Source: an uncultured bacterium
GTDB taxonomy: Bacteria; Bacillota; Clostridia; Oscillospirales; Ruminococcaceae
Reading direction: 5' to 3'
Length of the DNA stretch: 28,362 nt
Assembly: GCA_905215595.1 (NCBI GenBank)
Contig: CAJMQZ010000013.1
Span: 1 to 28,362 of the forward strand
Under the pieces are notes generated by a model. It was not told the DNA's origin and searched no databases. It saw nothing but the letters and a program-made list of their open reading frames with translations. A program made the position numbers and the translations under genes. Shown piece after piece: positions 1-7,574 of the stretch. Positions within the stretch are counted from its first letter, which is position 1; each line of letters opens with the position of its first letter.

Positions 1-17
1 CATAAAAATAGTTTCAT
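1..17 (-). CDS. 5' end of an unidentified gene leaving the window
   Basis: Only the first codons are inside the window, on the minus strand, reading Met-Lys-Leu-Phe-Leu. The start is chosen because AAGGAGA lies 6-7 bases upstream of this ATG, and an extended -10 promoter lies a further 30 bases upstream. It follows the cobalamin operon on the same strand but is separated from it by a strong terminator, so it is probably a separate transcription unit. Too little is visible to suggest a function. Confidence 0.5.
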
Positions 18-59
18 CAATATTCTCCTTTATAAATTCCGATTTGTTGAACTAAGCCG

Positions 60-68
60 AGTATATCA
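60..68 (-). promoter_or_regulatory. Probable extended -10 promoter for the gene at the left edge
   Basis: On the minus strand the sequence reads TGATATACT, an extended -10 (TGn plus TATACT). No good -35 hexamer is visible at 16-18 bases, as expected for an extended -10 promoter. It lies between the cobalamin operon terminator and a ribosome binding site at 25-30. Confidence 0.45.
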
Positions 69-110
69 TACCAGCCAATGAAAGAATACCCCTCCAGGGA
101 AAATTGCATG

Positions 111-147
111 AAAAAAGCGTTTGAAGTGCGCCGCAGAGCACTTCAAA
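111..147 (-). terminator. Intrinsic terminator of the cobalamin operon
   Basis: A perfect 10-bp inverted repeat (120-129 with 138-147, arm TTTGAAGTGC, 8-base loop) is followed on the minus strand, four bases on, by six T residues at 116-111. It sits just downstream of the cbiC stop codon and marks the end of the long minus-strand operon. Confidence 0.85.
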
Positions 148-164
148 TACGAACAATAAAAATA

Positions 165-839
165 TTATTTCCACCCCCGGTCGGTGGGGTCCAGCATCCC
201 GGCGGCGGAATATACCAGCGCGTTGCAGATGGCAGCGGCAACATTGCTGCCGCCCTTGCGCCCCATGGCCACAATAGCGGGCACGCCGTGGGCGGTGCAC
301 ACCTCAAACAGCCGCTCCTTGCTCTCCACTACATTCACAAAGCCCACCGGCACCCCGATGACCAGCGCAGGGCGCAGCCCGGCGGTTTCGATCAGGTCGG
401 CAATGGTCAGCAGCGCTGTTGGTGCATTGCCCACCGCAAGAATGGCACCGGGGTGTTCGGCGGCGGCTCTTTGCATGGACGCCACCGCCCGGGTGGTGCC
501 GTTGGTCTTTGCCAGCGCGGCCACTTCCGGGTCGGCCATATAGCACAGCGCCGTGCCGCCCAGCCGCGCAAGCCCCGGCTTTGTAATGCCGGAAAGCGCC
601 ATGTTGGTGTCGGTAACGATGGGGGCAGCGGCTTGCAGTGCCGCTACGCCTGCCGCCACCGCGCCGGGGGTAAAGCGCAGGTTGCGGGCATAGTCGAAAT
701 CTGCGGTGGTGTGGATCACCCGCTTGACCACGGCGGCAGTCTCCGGCGGCGGGGTCAGGCCCATTGCGTCCAGTTCTGCGCTGATGATAGAAAGGCTCGT
801 CCGCTCGATATCGGCGGGCAGATGATGCTGCGGGGTCAT
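165..839 (-). CDS. cbiC: Cobalt-precorrin-8 methylmutase
   Basis: CbiC/CobH moves the methyl group from C11 to C12 of cobalt-precorrin-8 to give cobyrinic acid, the last corrin-ring step before amidation. The 224-residue length suits the family. The catalytic His is expected in VKRVIHTTADF (His43), and the conserved stretches VTDTNMALSG, AVGNAPTAL and GVPVGFVNVVESKE are present. The ATG overlaps the cbiP stop codon (ATGA) and has GGGAGGA seven bases upstream. It is the last gene of the operon, directly before a terminator. Confidence 0.93.
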   Translation of the reverse strand: MTPQHHLPADIERTSLSIISAELDAMGLTPPPETAAVVKRVIHTTADFDYARNLRFTPGAVAAGVAALQAAAPIVTDTNMALSGITKPGLARLGGTALCYMADPEVAALAKTNGTTRAVASMQRAAAEHPGAILAVGNAPTALLTIADLIETAGLRPALVIGVPVGFVNVVESKERLFEVCTAHGVPAIVAMGRKGGSNVAAAICNALVYSAAGMLDPTDRGWK

Positions 840-2332
840 ACAGTGTTCCTCCCTTCCAGTCCCATGGCGGCGTACAGGGCGTTCATGTCCAGCGCCCGGC
901 GTACGCCGTCGGCCAACAGGTCAAACTGCTGCTGGCGGTACTCGGCCATGGAGAGCAGCGGCGCACTGGCAGGGGAGATGCCCTTGCGGCTGCACAGCAG
1001 CTGCACCAGCTTTTCGGTCAGTTCCCCGGTATCAAACAGGCCGTGCAGATAAGTGCCCGCCACGTTGTCCTTTACGCAGCCCTCGGCGCTGCCGTCTGCA
1101 AGGCGGCAGAAGGGCACACCCTGCACGGCAGTGCGCCCGGTATGGATCTGGTAGCCGGTCAGCACTGCCCCCGCCAGCTGTGGCGCGGTGACGGTGGCAG
1201 TGTCCTGTGTGCGGTGCTTTGCGTCCGTAAACACAGTCTGGATGGGCAGCAGCCCCAGCCCGCGCACGGTCTGGCTGCGTCCGCTCTCAGTGCCCTCGGG
1301 GTCGGCAAGGGTCTCGCCCAGCATCTGGTAACCGCCGCATACGCCCAGCACCGGCGTGCCGGAGGCTGCCAGCTTCTGTATCGCAGCTTCCAGCCCGCAT
1401 TGCCGCAGCCAGAGCAGATCGTCTATGGTGTTTTTAGTGCCCGGCAGAATGACCACGTCCGGCGCGCCCAGCTGCCGGGGGCTTTGCACATACCGCACGC
1501 TCAGCAGCGGGTGCTGCTCCAGCGGCATAAAATCCGTAAAATTGGAGATATGCGGCAGCCGCAGAATGGCAGCATCCAGCGGCTTGACGGCGCGGCTGCT
1601 TTCCAGCCGGGAGGAGAGGGAGTCCTCGTCCTCAATGTCCACCCGCAAGTAGGGCACAACGCCCAGCACCGGCAGATGGGTCTTTTCCTCCAGCATGGTA
1701 AGGCCGGGTTTCAGGATGGCGGCATCGCCCCGGAATTTGTTAATGACCAGCCCCTTGATGCGTGCCCGCTCGGCGGGCTCCAGCAGTTCCACCGTACCGT
1801 ACAGCTGCGCAAACACGCCGCCCCGGTCGATATCACCCGCCAGCAGCACCGGTGCATCCACCAGCTTTGCCAGCCCCATGTTGACGATATCATCCGCTTT
1901 CAGGTTGATCTCTGCCGGGCTGCCTGCGCCCTCGATGACGATGATGTCTACCTCTTCGGCCAGACTGTCGTAGGCGGCTAAAATGTCCGGGATCAGGCTC
2001 TTTTTCAGTTTGAAGTAGGCGGCTGCGGGCATCTGTCCGCGCACCTCGCCGTTCACGATGACCTGGCTGCCCACATCGCTGCTGGGTTTGAGCAGAATGG
2101 GGTTCATGCGCACATCCGGCTCCATGCCGGCGGCCTGTGCCTGCACCACCTGTGCGCGCCCCATTTCCAGCCCATCCCGGGTGACAAAGCTGTTCAGCGC
2201 CATGTTCTGGCTTTTAAAGGGGGCTACCCGGTAGCCGTCCTGTGCAAAAATACGGCACAGCGCGGTGCACAGCAGGCTTTTGCCCGCCCCGCTCATCGTG
2301 CCCTGCACCATGATACATTTTGCCCGGCTCAT
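836..2332 (-). CDS. cbiP: Cobyric acid synthase, glutamine-hydrolysing
   Basis: CbiP/CobQ uses ATP and glutamine to amidate the b, d, e and g carboxyls of adenosylcobyrinate a,c-diamide. The N-terminal dethiobiotin-synthetase-like domain has the P-loop-like GTMSGAGKS (residues 11-19) and IVIEGAGSPAEINL (131-144). The C-terminal class I glutamine amidotransferase domain has Cys332 in GVCGGYQMLG and His430 in TYLHGLFD. The open frame extends about 125 codons further upstream, but that part lies over cobD and looks unlike any protein. The start used here gives 498 residues, the family's usual size, and overlaps the cobD stop by four bases. Confidence 0.93.
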   Translation of the reverse strand: MSRAKCIMVQGTMSGAGKSLLCTALCRIFAQDGYRVAPFKSQNMALNSFVTRDGLEMGRAQVVQAQAAGMEPDVRMNPILLKPSSDVGSQVIVNGEVRGQMPAAAYFKLKKSLIPDILAAYDSLAEEVDIIVIEGAGSPAEINLKADDIVNMGLAKLVDAPVLLAGDIDRGGVFAQLYGTVELLEPAERARIKGLVINKFRGDAAILKPGLTMLEEKTHLPVLGVVPYLRVDIEDEDSLSSRLESSRAVKPLDAAILRLPHISNFTDFMPLEQHPLLSVRYVQSPRQLGAPDVVILPGTKNTIDDLLWLRQCGLEAAIQKLAASGTPVLGVCGGYQMLGETLADPEGTESGRSQTVRGLGLLPIQTVFTDAKHRTQDTATVTAPQLAGAVLTGYQIHTGRTAVQGVPFCRLADGSAEGCVKDNVAGTYLHGLFDTGELTEKLVQLLCSRKGISPASAPLLSMAEYRQQQFDLLADGVRRALDMNALYAAMGLEGRNTV

Positions 2333-3381
2333 GCAAGCACCTCCTGTAAGGTTTTTAAAAGCTGCTGGTTTTCCGGTGCGGTGCGCACGGCGGTGCGGTA
2401 CCAGCTGCCGTCCAGCCCGGGGTAGTTGCCGCAGCCGCGCAGCACGATGCCGCGCGGCCGCAGGGCATCGCCCAGCGTTTCCGGCGCTTGGAACAGCAGA
2501 TAATTCGCACTGCCATCCAGCACCCGCAGCCCCAGTGCGCGCAGCCCGTCCCGTAAAATGGGACGCTGCTGCGCGATAAGCGCCTGCACCCGTGCCACAT
2601 AGGCGGTCTCGTCCAGCGCCGCCAGCCCCGCCGCCTGTGCAAGACTTGAGACTGCCCACGGCTGCCCGGCAGCCTGCATCTTTTCCAGCAGGGCGGTGTT
2701 GCTGCACAGGCAGTAGCCCAGCCGCACCCCGGCCATGCCGTACAGCTTTGTAAAGGCTTTCAGGATGATGAGGTTCGGGCTTGCCAGCAGCTTTTTGGCG
2801 CTTAGCGCTTCACTTTCCGGTAAAAAGTCCAGAAAGCACTCGTCTATCACCAGCAGCGCACCGCAAGCTTCGCACCGGTGCAGCAGCGCCTCCACCAGCA
2901 CTAGCGGCGTCAGCTGCCCGGTGGGGTTATTGGGCTGGCAGAGGAATACCATGTCGGTGTCCTCGTCCACAGCGGAAACAAACGCATCCGTCACCGCAAA
3001 ATCTTCGCGCTCCCGCAGAAAATGCCGCCGGACGGTGCAGCCTGCCGTTTCCAGCGCAGCGGCATACTCCGCAAAGGTAGGGGCGGGCAGCAGGGCGGTG
3101 CGGGGCTTTGCCGCCCACACCAGCCGGAAGATCAGGTCTGCCGCGCCGTTGCCGCAGAGGATATGCGCTGCGGGCACCTTCTCGTGCACTGCCAGCTTTG
3201 CCCGCAGCGCGCGGCAGAGGGGGTCAGGGTAGCGGTCTGCGGTGGCAAGCGCGGCAGTAATGGCCTTTGCCACCCCCTCCGGCAGTCCCAGCGGGCTGAC
3301 ATTGGCCGAAAAGTCCAGCGCGTCCTGTCCGTACTGCGCCCGGTAACCGGCCCAGTCGCCGCCATGTACAAGCTGCATCAT
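2329..3381 (-). CDS. cobD: Threonine-phosphate decarboxylase (PLP-dependent)
   Basis: This is a fold-type I aminotransferase-like protein of 350 residues, closest by recognition to CobD, which decarboxylates L-threonine O-3-phosphate to (R)-1-amino-2-propanol O-2-phosphate, the linker of the nucleotide loop. Visible features are FSANVSPLG near the N-terminus, NPTG (152-155), the Asp180 region VIDECFLDF, the PLP-binding Lys212 in AFTKLYGMAGVRLGY, and Arg220. Histidinol-phosphate aminotransferase is the main alternative, but its position between cbiB and cbiP favours CobD. Of two adjacent ATGs the first is preferred because GAGGT lies about six bases upstream. It overlaps the cbiB stop. Confidence 0.88.
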   Translation of the reverse strand: MMQLVHGGDWAGYRAQYGQDALDFSANVSPLGLPEGVAKAITAALATADRYPDPLCRALRAKLAVHEKVPAAHILCGNGAADLIFRLVWAAKPRTALLPAPTFAEYAAALETAGCTVRRHFLREREDFAVTDAFVSAVDEDTDMVFLCQPNNPTGQLTPLVLVEALLHRCEACGALLVIDECFLDFLPESEALSAKKLLASPNLIILKAFTKLYGMAGVRLGYCLCSNTALLEKMQAAGQPWAVSSLAQAAGLAALDETAYVARVQALIAQQRPILRDGLRALGLRVLDGSANYLLFQAPETLGDALRPRGIVLRGCGNYPGLDGSWYRTAVRTAPENQQLLKTLQEVLA

Positions 3382-4328
3382 AAAATACCTCGTATCACCA
3401 GCCCAAGCGCCAGCGCCAGCAGGCTTTCGGCGTACATCATGCGGTCTGCGCGGCGGATATCCTCCGGCTCAATGGGACGCACGGCATCGCCGATGGTGGG
3501 CTTTTTGTAGTATTCACCAAAATAGTAGGCAGGCCCCGCCAGCTGCACATTCAGTGCACCGGCGCAGGCACTTTCGGTCTGGGCACTGTTGGGGCTGGCA
3601 TGGTTACGCCTGTCCCGCCGCCAGATGCGCCACGCGCTGCGGGCATCGTTGCCGGTCAGGGCGGCAGCGGCTACCCACAGCAGGGCGGCAATGCGGCTGG
3701 GCAAAAAGTTCGCAATATCATCCAGCTTTGCCGCTGCACGCCCAAAGTGCAGATATCGCTCGTTTTTGTAGCCCACCATGCTGTCCATGGTGTTGATGGC
3801 CTTGTAGGTCAGTGCCAGCGGAGCGCCGCCCAGCAGCATGTACAACAGCGGCGCGATCACGCCATCGCTGGCGTTTTCCGCCACGGTCTCCACAGCCGCC
3901 TTGGTCACGCCCTCGGCGGTAAGCGCCTGCGTGTCCCGCCCCACGATGCGGCTTACCGCAATGCGGGCGGCGGGCAGGTCGGGCTTTGTCAGCTCCCGGT
4001 AGACGTTCATACTTTCCTGCACAAGCCCCTTTGCCGCCAGTGCCTGCCCGCACCAGAACATCTGTACTGCCAGCCCCAGCAGCGGGTGCAGGGCGGCAGC
4101 GCCCGTGCAGACAAGGCAGGTAAGCGCAAAGGTGCCCACCGGCAGACAAAAGGCTAAAATGCGCCCGCCCCAAAGCTCGCCCTCCGGCGTTTTGGGCAGG
4201 CGGGCACGCAGCCCTTTTTCCAGCGCAGAGATGGCCTTGCCCATATACACCACCGGGTGCGGAAGCCACGCAGGGTCGCCGAAAATGGCATCCAGCACAA
4301 AGCCGCCCAGTACCGCGTAGTCGATCAT
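3378..4328 (-). CDS. cbiB: Adenosylcobinamide-phosphate synthase, membrane protein
   Basis: CbiB (called CobD in the aerobic nomenclature) joins aminopropanol phosphate to adenosylcobyric acid at the membrane. The protein has 316 residues, normal for the family. It starts MIDYAVLGGFVLDAIFGDP, with the family's conserved DxxxGDP-x-x-x-PHPV region. Other conserved stretches are VSRIVGRDT, AVETVAENASDGVIAPL and KAINTMDSMVGYKN, with hydrophobic segments in between. The start has AAGGAGA seven bases upstream; a longer frame upstream overlaps cobC and is not supported. It overlaps cobC by four bases. Confidence 0.93.
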   Translation of the reverse strand: MIDYAVLGGFVLDAIFGDPAWLPHPVVYMGKAISALEKGLRARLPKTPEGELWGGRILAFCLPVGTFALTCLVCTGAAALHPLLGLAVQMFWCGQALAAKGLVQESMNVYRELTKPDLPAARIAVSRIVGRDTQALTAEGVTKAAVETVAENASDGVIAPLLYMLLGGAPLALTYKAINTMDSMVGYKNERYLHFGRAAAKLDDIANFLPSRIAALLWVAAAALTGNDARSAWRIWRRDRRNHASPNSAQTESACAGALNVQLAGPAYYFGEYYKKPTIGDAVRPIEPEDIRRADRMMYAESLLALALGLVIRGIL

Positions 4329-4924
4329 GCCTGCGTCTCCTTTGTGTACTGTACGGTCTTTACCAGATACAGCACCCGCTTTGCCGCCCAATCACGGGCA
4401 TCCAGCACAAAGCCGCCGGCGTTGGGGGCGCACCATTCGTAATAATCCTTGTGGGGCAGGGCATAGCGTTCCATGGCAGCCATTTGAGTGCCGCCATGCG
4501 CTAAAATGACCAGCATCTCCTCGCCATCCGCAAGGGCTTTATCCACCAGTGCGGAAAAGGCCGCGCAGATGCGCTCACAAAACGCGGCCTTGGTCTCGCC
4601 GTCCGGGCAGGGGCTTTCGCAGTTGGCGGCTACCCATGCAAGGTAGTCCGGGTCGTGTTCCATCTCAATGTAGTTTCTCCCCTCAAAGCTGCCAAAGCGC
4701 ATCTCCTTCAGCCCGTCTATTTCTATAAGCTTTGCGCCCGGAAACAGCACCTCGGCGGTCTGCCGGGTGCGGCAAAGGGGAGTAATATACACAGTCTTAG
4801 GGGAAATATCTGCCCGGCACAGCATAGCGCGCCCGGCGGCGGAAAGGGGGATATCCCGCTGTCCCTGATAGCGCTTTTCGGCATTATATTCGGTCAGGCC
4901 GTGACGTAATAAATAGATTAGCAT
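4325..4924 (-). CDS. cobC: Histidine phosphatase, probable alpha-ribazole phosphatase
   Basis: This 199-residue histidine phosphatase (phosphoglycerate-mutase fold) carries the catalytic LLRHGLTEYN motif at residues 5-14 (His8), a conserved Arg in TPLCRTRQTAEVL, the acid-base region EMRFGSFEG, and the second His in VILAHGGTQMA. In cobalamin synthesis CobC dephosphorylates alpha-ribazole 5'-phosphate or adenosylcobalamin 5'-phosphate. The family is broad, so the role rests on context: it lies between cobU/cobS and cbiB. The start has AAGGAGA nine bases upstream and overlaps the 3' end of the short cobU-like gene. Confidence 0.85.
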   Translation of the reverse strand: MLIYLLRHGLTEYNAEKRYQGQRDIPLSAAGRAMLCRADISPKTVYITPLCRTRQTAEVLFPGAKLIEIDGLKEMRFGSFEGRNYIEMEHDPDYLAWVAANCESPCPDGETKAAFCERICAAFSALVDKALADGEEMLVILAHGGTQMAAMERYALPHKDYYEWCAPNAGGFVLDARDWAAKRVLYLVKTVQYTKETQA

Positions 4925-5244
4925 TCCGGCAATTCTCCTTTCAAAACGGTGGGGATGCCGCAGAACATCTGCACCACGCACGCAGCACGCGCCGCTAGCA
5001 TACAGGCCAGCCGCCCGGCGGCTTCCCGCGCGGCACGCTGGGCCGGGTCTATGGGCACCACACCGCCGCCCACCTCGGTGGACAGCACGATATCATAAGC
5101 GGATAATTTGTCCGCGAGTTTCTCAAGCTCAGCATTGTCCTTGCACCCGGCGGCAAGCTGCTGCGCATCCGCGATGCAGCGGCCGGGCAGGGTGCGGGCA
5201 AAGGTGCGCTTGCCGCTGTACAGCGGCCCGGTGATCAGGATCAT
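4918..5244 (-). CDS. Short CobU-like protein, internally reduced
   Basis: This 108-residue protein resembles the two ends of CobU (adenosylcobinamide kinase/guanylyltransferase) with the middle missing. It has a P-loop-like GPLYSGKR (residues 6-13, Arg where Ser/Thr is usual) and then the canonical late CobU motif EVGGGVVP (57-64), followed by Arg residues, and CGIPTVLKG near the end. The central segment that in CobU carries the guanylylated His is absent. It overlaps cobS (ATGA) and cobC, so it is translated within the operon and does not look like decaying debris. It may be a partner of the full CobU encoded just upstream, or a protein with only kinase-type or regulatory function. Its activity is unknown. 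Confidence 0.7.
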   Translation of the reverse strand: MILITGPLYSGKRTFARTLPGRCIADAQQLAAGCKDNAELEKLADKLSAYDIVLSTEVGGGVVPIDPAQRAAREAAGRLACMLAARAACVVQMFCGIPTVLKGELPEC

Positions 5245-5993
5245 AACAGCCCTCCCCATTGGCAGGCGCACAACGCCGCCAGCATCCACAGCTCAGTCTT
5301 TTGCAAAAACCACCCGGCAAGATCGCCGGTAATGCCGCCCAGCTGCTGCACGGCCACATGGTGATACCACAAAAACAGCAAAATTGCAACTGCCGCCAGT
5401 GCTCCGCCGCCTAAAGCCAGCAGCGCCCCGCAAAGCAGTATCGCCAGCACTGTCAGCACATTGCGCACAGCGGTGCGGTTGGCAGCAGAGGCAAAGGTGT
5501 GGGCAAGGCCGGTATTTTTTGCCATGGGAAAGGCCGCCACCGCAAGGCCGGAGAACGCCCGCTCCAAAACCAGTGCCAGCGTCCACAGCGCGCCCACCCG
5601 GGGCGTGAACTGCACACAGGCGGCAAGGCAGAGATAAGCCGCAAAATAGCTGCACAACCGGATGACCGCAAAGGCACCGCAGTGCGGGTCCTTTAAAATT
5701 TCCAGCTTCTTTTCCCGGTCGCCGTAGCTGGCAAGGGCGTCACAGGTGTCGGCATAGCCGTCCAGATGGATGCCGCCGGTCACCCATACCGGCACAAGGC
5801 AGAACCCTGCCACCCGCGCCGGTGTGGGCAGGGGCAGTACCCCGCACACGCACCACAGAGCCCCGCATAAAAGCCCTACCAGCGGGAAGGCGCACAGCGC
5901 ATACCGCATATTCTTTTCGTTCCACGCAAACTGCGGTACCGGCACCGCCGAAAACATGGCAAAGGCCACCGCAATGGTCTGCAAAACGATCAT
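5241..5993 (-). CDS. cobS: Adenosylcobinamide-GDP ribazoletransferase (cobalamin synthase)
   Basis: CobS condenses adenosylcobinamide-GDP with alpha-ribazole or its phosphate in the membrane. The 250-residue protein is strongly hydrophobic with several membrane segments. It shows the family's acidic signature GGIHLDGYADTCDAL (residues 73-87) and a conserved GGITGDLAGWFLQ near the C-terminus. The start has AAGGAG seven bases upstream and overlaps the cobU stop by four bases. The order cobT-cobU-cobS places the three nucleotide-loop enzymes together. Confidence 0.93.
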   Translation of the reverse strand: MIVLQTIAVAFAMFSAVPVPQFAWNEKNMRYALCAFPLVGLLCGALWCVCGVLPLPTPARVAGFCLVPVWVTGGIHLDGYADTCDALASYGDREKKLEILKDPHCGAFAVIRLCSYFAAYLCLAACVQFTPRVGALWTLALVLERAFSGLAVAAFPMAKNTGLAHTFASAANRTAVRNVLTVLAILLCGALLALGGGALAAVAILLFLWYHHVAVQQLGGITGDLAGWFLQKTELWMLAALCACQWGGLL

Positions 5994-6511
5994 TTTTCCA
6001 CTCCTTTATAATAGACGGGGATACCGCACACCACCCGCACAACGGCATCAGCCCGGGCGGCAAGGGCGTTGTTCACCCGCGCCAGCGCCAGCAGATAGCG
6101 GTCTGTGTCCCCGGCATAGTCCGCGCCGCCGCTGAACACTTCGTTGGAGACAACGATCAAATTTTCGCACTGCGCGGCAAGGCTATCCAGCCCCTGCAAA
6201 ATGTGCTCGGCGGCGGCATCGCCCGCACCGGCGGGGTCGTACAGCTCGTTGGCGGTCAGATTGCCTAAGTCTTCCAGCAGCGCCGTGCCCCTGTGGGACA
6301 GACGCACCGTCTCTAAATGCAGCGGACATTCGATGGTCTCAAACTGTTTTGCGGCGCGCATTTTGCGGTGCTTTTCCACCCGGGCGGCGCACTCGGCATC
6401 CCACACCTGCATGGTGGCCAGATAGTACCGCGGCAAAGCACTGCGCAGCACAAGGGCTTCGGCGTATTCGCTTTTGCCGCTGGCAGCGCCGCCCAGTACC
6501 AGCGTCAGCAT
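5990..6511 (-). CDS. cobU: Adenosylcobinamide kinase / guanylyltransferase
   Basis: CobU phosphorylates adenosylcobinamide and transfers GMP to it. The 173-residue length is normal. The P-loop is GGAASGKS (residues 7-14), His48 in VEKHRKMR fits the guanylylated His, and VSNEVFSGG followed by VCGIPVYYKG matches the C-terminal region. The usual NEVGxGIVP motif is altered to NEVFSGGADYAGD, while the short CobU-like gene downstream keeps the canonical form. The start is the ATG that slightly overlaps the end of cobT. No strong ribosome binding site is seen, so translation is probably coupled to cobT. The longer upstream frame is not supported. Confidence 0.9.
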   Translation of the reverse strand: MLTLVLGGAASGKSEYAEALVLRSALPRYYLATMQVWDAECAARVEKHRKMRAAKQFETIECPLHLETVRLSHRGTALLEDLGNLTANELYDPAGAGDAAAEHILQGLDSLAAQCENLIVVSNEVFSGGADYAGDTDRYLLALARVNNALAARADAVVRVVCGIPVYYKGVEK

Positions 6512-7569
6512 TGGGGCGTATACGGCGCAATGCCGCCCTCCGCAAAGGAATAGCACCCATCGTACACCGCCAGCGCCATGTCCCACAGTGGGATACTGGC
6601 CACTGCGCCGGTGCCCTCGCCCAGATGCAGCCCGGCGGTGAGCAGGGGCGTTTTGCCTAATGCTTCCAGTACCAGCCGGGCAGCGGGTTCGGTGGAGCAG
6701 TGGCTGGCAAACACTGCCTTGGATGCTGCCGGGCACAGCCGCACAGCGCACAAAGCCGCCACTCCGCTGATAAAGCCATCCATCAGCACGGGCACACCCG
6801 CCAGCGCCCCGCCCAGAAACATCCCGCACAGCCCGGCGATATCAAAGCCGCCCAGCTTGCTCAGTACGTCCAATACGTCATCGGGGTTGGGGACATTGCA
6901 GGCAATGCCCCGCCGGATGGTGTCCACCTTGCGGGCAAGCCCTGCGTCGGAAAGCCCTGCACCGCGCCCGGTCATGGTCTGCACCGGCTGTGCCAGCAGC
7001 ACGGCGGCTACGGCGCTGGAGGTGGTGGTGTTGCCAATGCCCATCTCGCCGGTAGCCACCAGCCCGTAGCCCTCGGCGGCAAGCTGCCGGGTCAGGGCGA
7101 TGCCACGGCCAATGGCCTCCACTGCCTCGGCGCGGGTCATGGCGGGGCCTTTGGTAAAGTCCGCAGTCCCGGCGGCAATGCGGCAGTCCCGCACGCCGGG
7201 TACGGGCGCACCGGCAATGCCCAGATCCACCGGCAGCACATCGCAGTGCGCCGCCTGTGCCATCCTGCATACGCTGGTACGCCGCGCAGCAAGGTTCTCG
7301 GCTACGGCGCGGGTCACGCTCTGGTCGGTCTGGCTTATGCCCTGCGCCACCACGCCGTTGTCCGCACAGAGCACCGCCACCGCCCGGCGGGAAAAATCAA
7401 ACTGCGCCGTGCCGGTCAGCCCAGCGGCATCTTCCAGCAGGGTCTCCAGTGCGCCCAGCCCGCCCAAGGGCTTGGCAAGGCTGGCCCAGTGGGTATGGGC
7501 GGCAGCGCGGGCGGTTTCGTCCGGCGGGGTGATGGCAGCAAGCAGCTGCATCAGTTCAGCTTCGGTCAT
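6505..7569 (-). CDS. cobT: Nicotinate-nucleotide-dimethylbenzimidazole phosphoribosyltransferase
   Basis: CobT activates the lower-ligand base, typically 5,6-dimethylbenzimidazole, by transferring phosphoribose from nicotinate mononucleotide. The protein has 354 residues. It contains SLAKPLGGLGALE near the N-terminus, ATGEMGIGNTTTSSA, MTGRGAGLSD, and the catalytic Glu318 in LHLGEGTGA. Two in-frame ATGs lie nine bases apart. The downstream one at 7569 is chosen because AAGGA is eight bases before it, whereas for the upstream one (7578) the same sequence abuts the codon. A long open frame further upstream lies over cbiA and is spurious. Confidence 0.92.
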   Translation of the reverse strand: MTEAELMQLLAAITPPDETARAAAHTHWASLAKPLGGLGALETLLEDAAGLTGTAQFDFSRRAVAVLCADNGVVAQGISQTDQSVTRAVAENLAARRTSVCRMAQAAHCDVLPVDLGIAGAPVPGVRDCRIAAGTADFTKGPAMTRAEAVEAIGRGIALTRQLAAEGYGLVATGEMGIGNTTTSSAVAAVLLAQPVQTMTGRGAGLSDAGLARKVDTIRRGIACNVPNPDDVLDVLSKLGGFDIAGLCGMFLGGALAGVPVLMDGFISGVAALCAVRLCPAASKAVFASHCSTEPAARLVLEALGKTPLLTAGLHLGEGTGAVASIPLWDMALAVYDGCYSFAEGGIAPYTPQC

Positions 7570-7574
7570 TTTCG

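Noticed and set aside
78..1052. A 324-codon plus-strand open frame, and similar long frames throughout the cobalamin region
   Set aside because: All are opposite recognised enzymes, have odd composition and lack ribosome binding sites.
2333..2707. N-terminal extension of cbiP
   Set aside because: The extra residues overlie cobD, have no family similarity and precede a normal start for a 498-residue enzyme.
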